64,000 nt of DNA from CAZOWW01 sp964583765 (GTDB taxonomy: Bacteria > Actinomycetota > Actinomycetes > Actinomycetales > Kineosporiaceae), in the NCBI GenBank assembly GCA_964583765.1, contig CAZOWW010000006.1:1-64000 (forward strand), given 5' to 3'. The translations under genes were made by a program, and so were the position numbers. The number at the start of each line of letters is the position of its first letter. Position 1 is the first letter of the stretch. This document shows, in pieces, positions 63,566-64,000 of the stretch. The notes under the pieces were generated by a model. That model worked only from the letters and a program-made list of their open reading frames with translations. It was not told the DNA's origin and did not search any database.

Positions 63566-64000
63566 GTGCAGACGGGTGTGCGCCGGTCACGGCGCGGGGA
63601 GCGCGGCCGGGCTCGATCCGTGCGGCGGCAGGCGGTGCCGGCGCTCGCGCTCGGCGTGGCCATGCTGCTGCTCACCGGCCTTGCCGGATGTGGTGACCTC
63701 GGCGGGGAGGTCCGCAGCGCGGCGTCCCCCCTGCCCACCCGGGTGAGTCCTCCACCGGGAACGGTCGACCCGGCGACACGGCCCGAGCTCTCCCGGTTCT
63801 ACGCGCAGACCGTCCAGTGGAGCAGTTGCCACGGGTCGTTCCAGTGCGCCACGGTGCTGGTACCCCAGGACTGGGATCAGCCGGACGGCGCGACCCTGCG
63901 CCTGGCCATGCTGCGACTACGGGCCGGTGGACGCCGGCTCGGCTCCCTCGTGATCAATCCTGGGGGCCCGGGTGCCTCGGGCGTGGAGTACGCGAAGGTC
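63566..64000 (+). CDS. TAP-like alpha/beta hydrolase lipoprotein, 3' end beyond the window
   Basis: First 145 residues of a secreted hydrolase. A twin-basic start, a hydrophobic stretch and the lipobox LTGLAGC at about 37-43 predict a lipoprotein. The mature part begins the tripeptidyl-aminopeptidase-like fold (CATVLVPQDWDQPDGATLRLAMLRL; VINPGGPGASGVEY), where the catalytic Ser lies further downstream outside the window. The position after holB matches other actinobacteria. The GTG start is set by a TAGTTT hexamer six bases upstream. Confidence 0.88.
   Translation, partial: MQTGVRRSRRGERGRARSVRRQAVPALALGVAMLLLTGLAGCGDLGGEVRSAASPLPTRVSPPPGTVDPATRPELSRFYAQTVQWSSCHGSFQCATVLVPQDWDQPDGATLRLAMLRLRAGGRRLGSLVINPGGPGASGVEYAKV

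Overview
The window is a single high-GC actinobacterial chromosome segment. From the metallophosphoesterase near 2 kb to the right edge, the gene order is the conserved actinobacterial block also known from Mycobacterium tuberculosis (Rv3683 down to Rv3644c) and from the Streptomyces wblA/bldG/topA region. Landmarks in order are a metallophosphoesterase, a class A PBP, a WhiB protein, two ArsA/Get3-like ATPases, a DUF4177 protein with RidA, Crp, endonuclease III, a CoA-pyrophosphatase-type NUDIX protein, MarP, an EphE-like hydrolase, Acs, a HAD phosphatase, 6C RNA, Ssd, a Tad cluster, a DUF1998 helicase, BldG, H+-pyrophosphatase, topoisomerase I, an MFS-thymidylate kinase fusion and DNA polymerase III delta'. 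Long antisense ORFs over nearly every gene and GTG/TGA start-stop overlaps fit a GC-rich actinomycete; the order cannot be fixed from sequence alone.

Region 1 (1-1.95 kb) stands apart. It holds a two-gene cassette of visibly lower GC, a DprA/Smf-type Rossmann protein and a ComF-like zinc-ribbon phosphoribosyltransferase, which converges on a tRNA-Pro(CGG) gene. It looks like a transferred accessory module at a tRNA locus and is my best candidate for an undescribed system. Region 2 (2-18 kb) covers cell wall, redox, DNA repair and acetate genes, including crp and acs; a near-consensus CRP box lies upstream of acs. Region 3 (18.5-31 kb) is less conserved. It holds a TPR protein with seven LPxTG-like pentapeptides, a nitronate-monooxygenase-like protein, a GDPD phosphodiesterase, a LytS/LytTR two-component system in one operon with a DUF485 protein and a sodium:solute symporter, preceded by 21-bp phased repeats, and two tandem membrane-anchored paralogs of unknown function.

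Region 4 (31-38.5 kb) carries a HAD phosphatase, 6C RNA and the Ssd-CpaF-TadB-TadC-prepilin-TadE cluster. A one-base frame change near the end of ssd fuses Ssd in frame to CpaF, and the last gene of the cluster has no in-frame stop before it runs antisense into the helicase. Region 5 (38.5-50.5 kb) has the helicase, a BldG-type anti-anti-sigma factor with its partner kinase, a K+-independent-type H+-pyrophosphatase, and a four-gene conservon (sensor kinase, roadblock, DUF742, GTPase). Region 6 (50.9-64 kb) has topA, the MFS-tmk fusion, holB, a large LuxR-type ATPase regulator, an ECF sigma factor and the start of a lipoprotein TAP-like hydrolase cut by the window end.

At least seven genes have a TANNNT -10 hexamer ending 6 to 8 bases before the start codon and no Shine-Dalgarno, so leaderless transcripts are probably common here. 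No CRISPR array, transposase or rRNA was seen.
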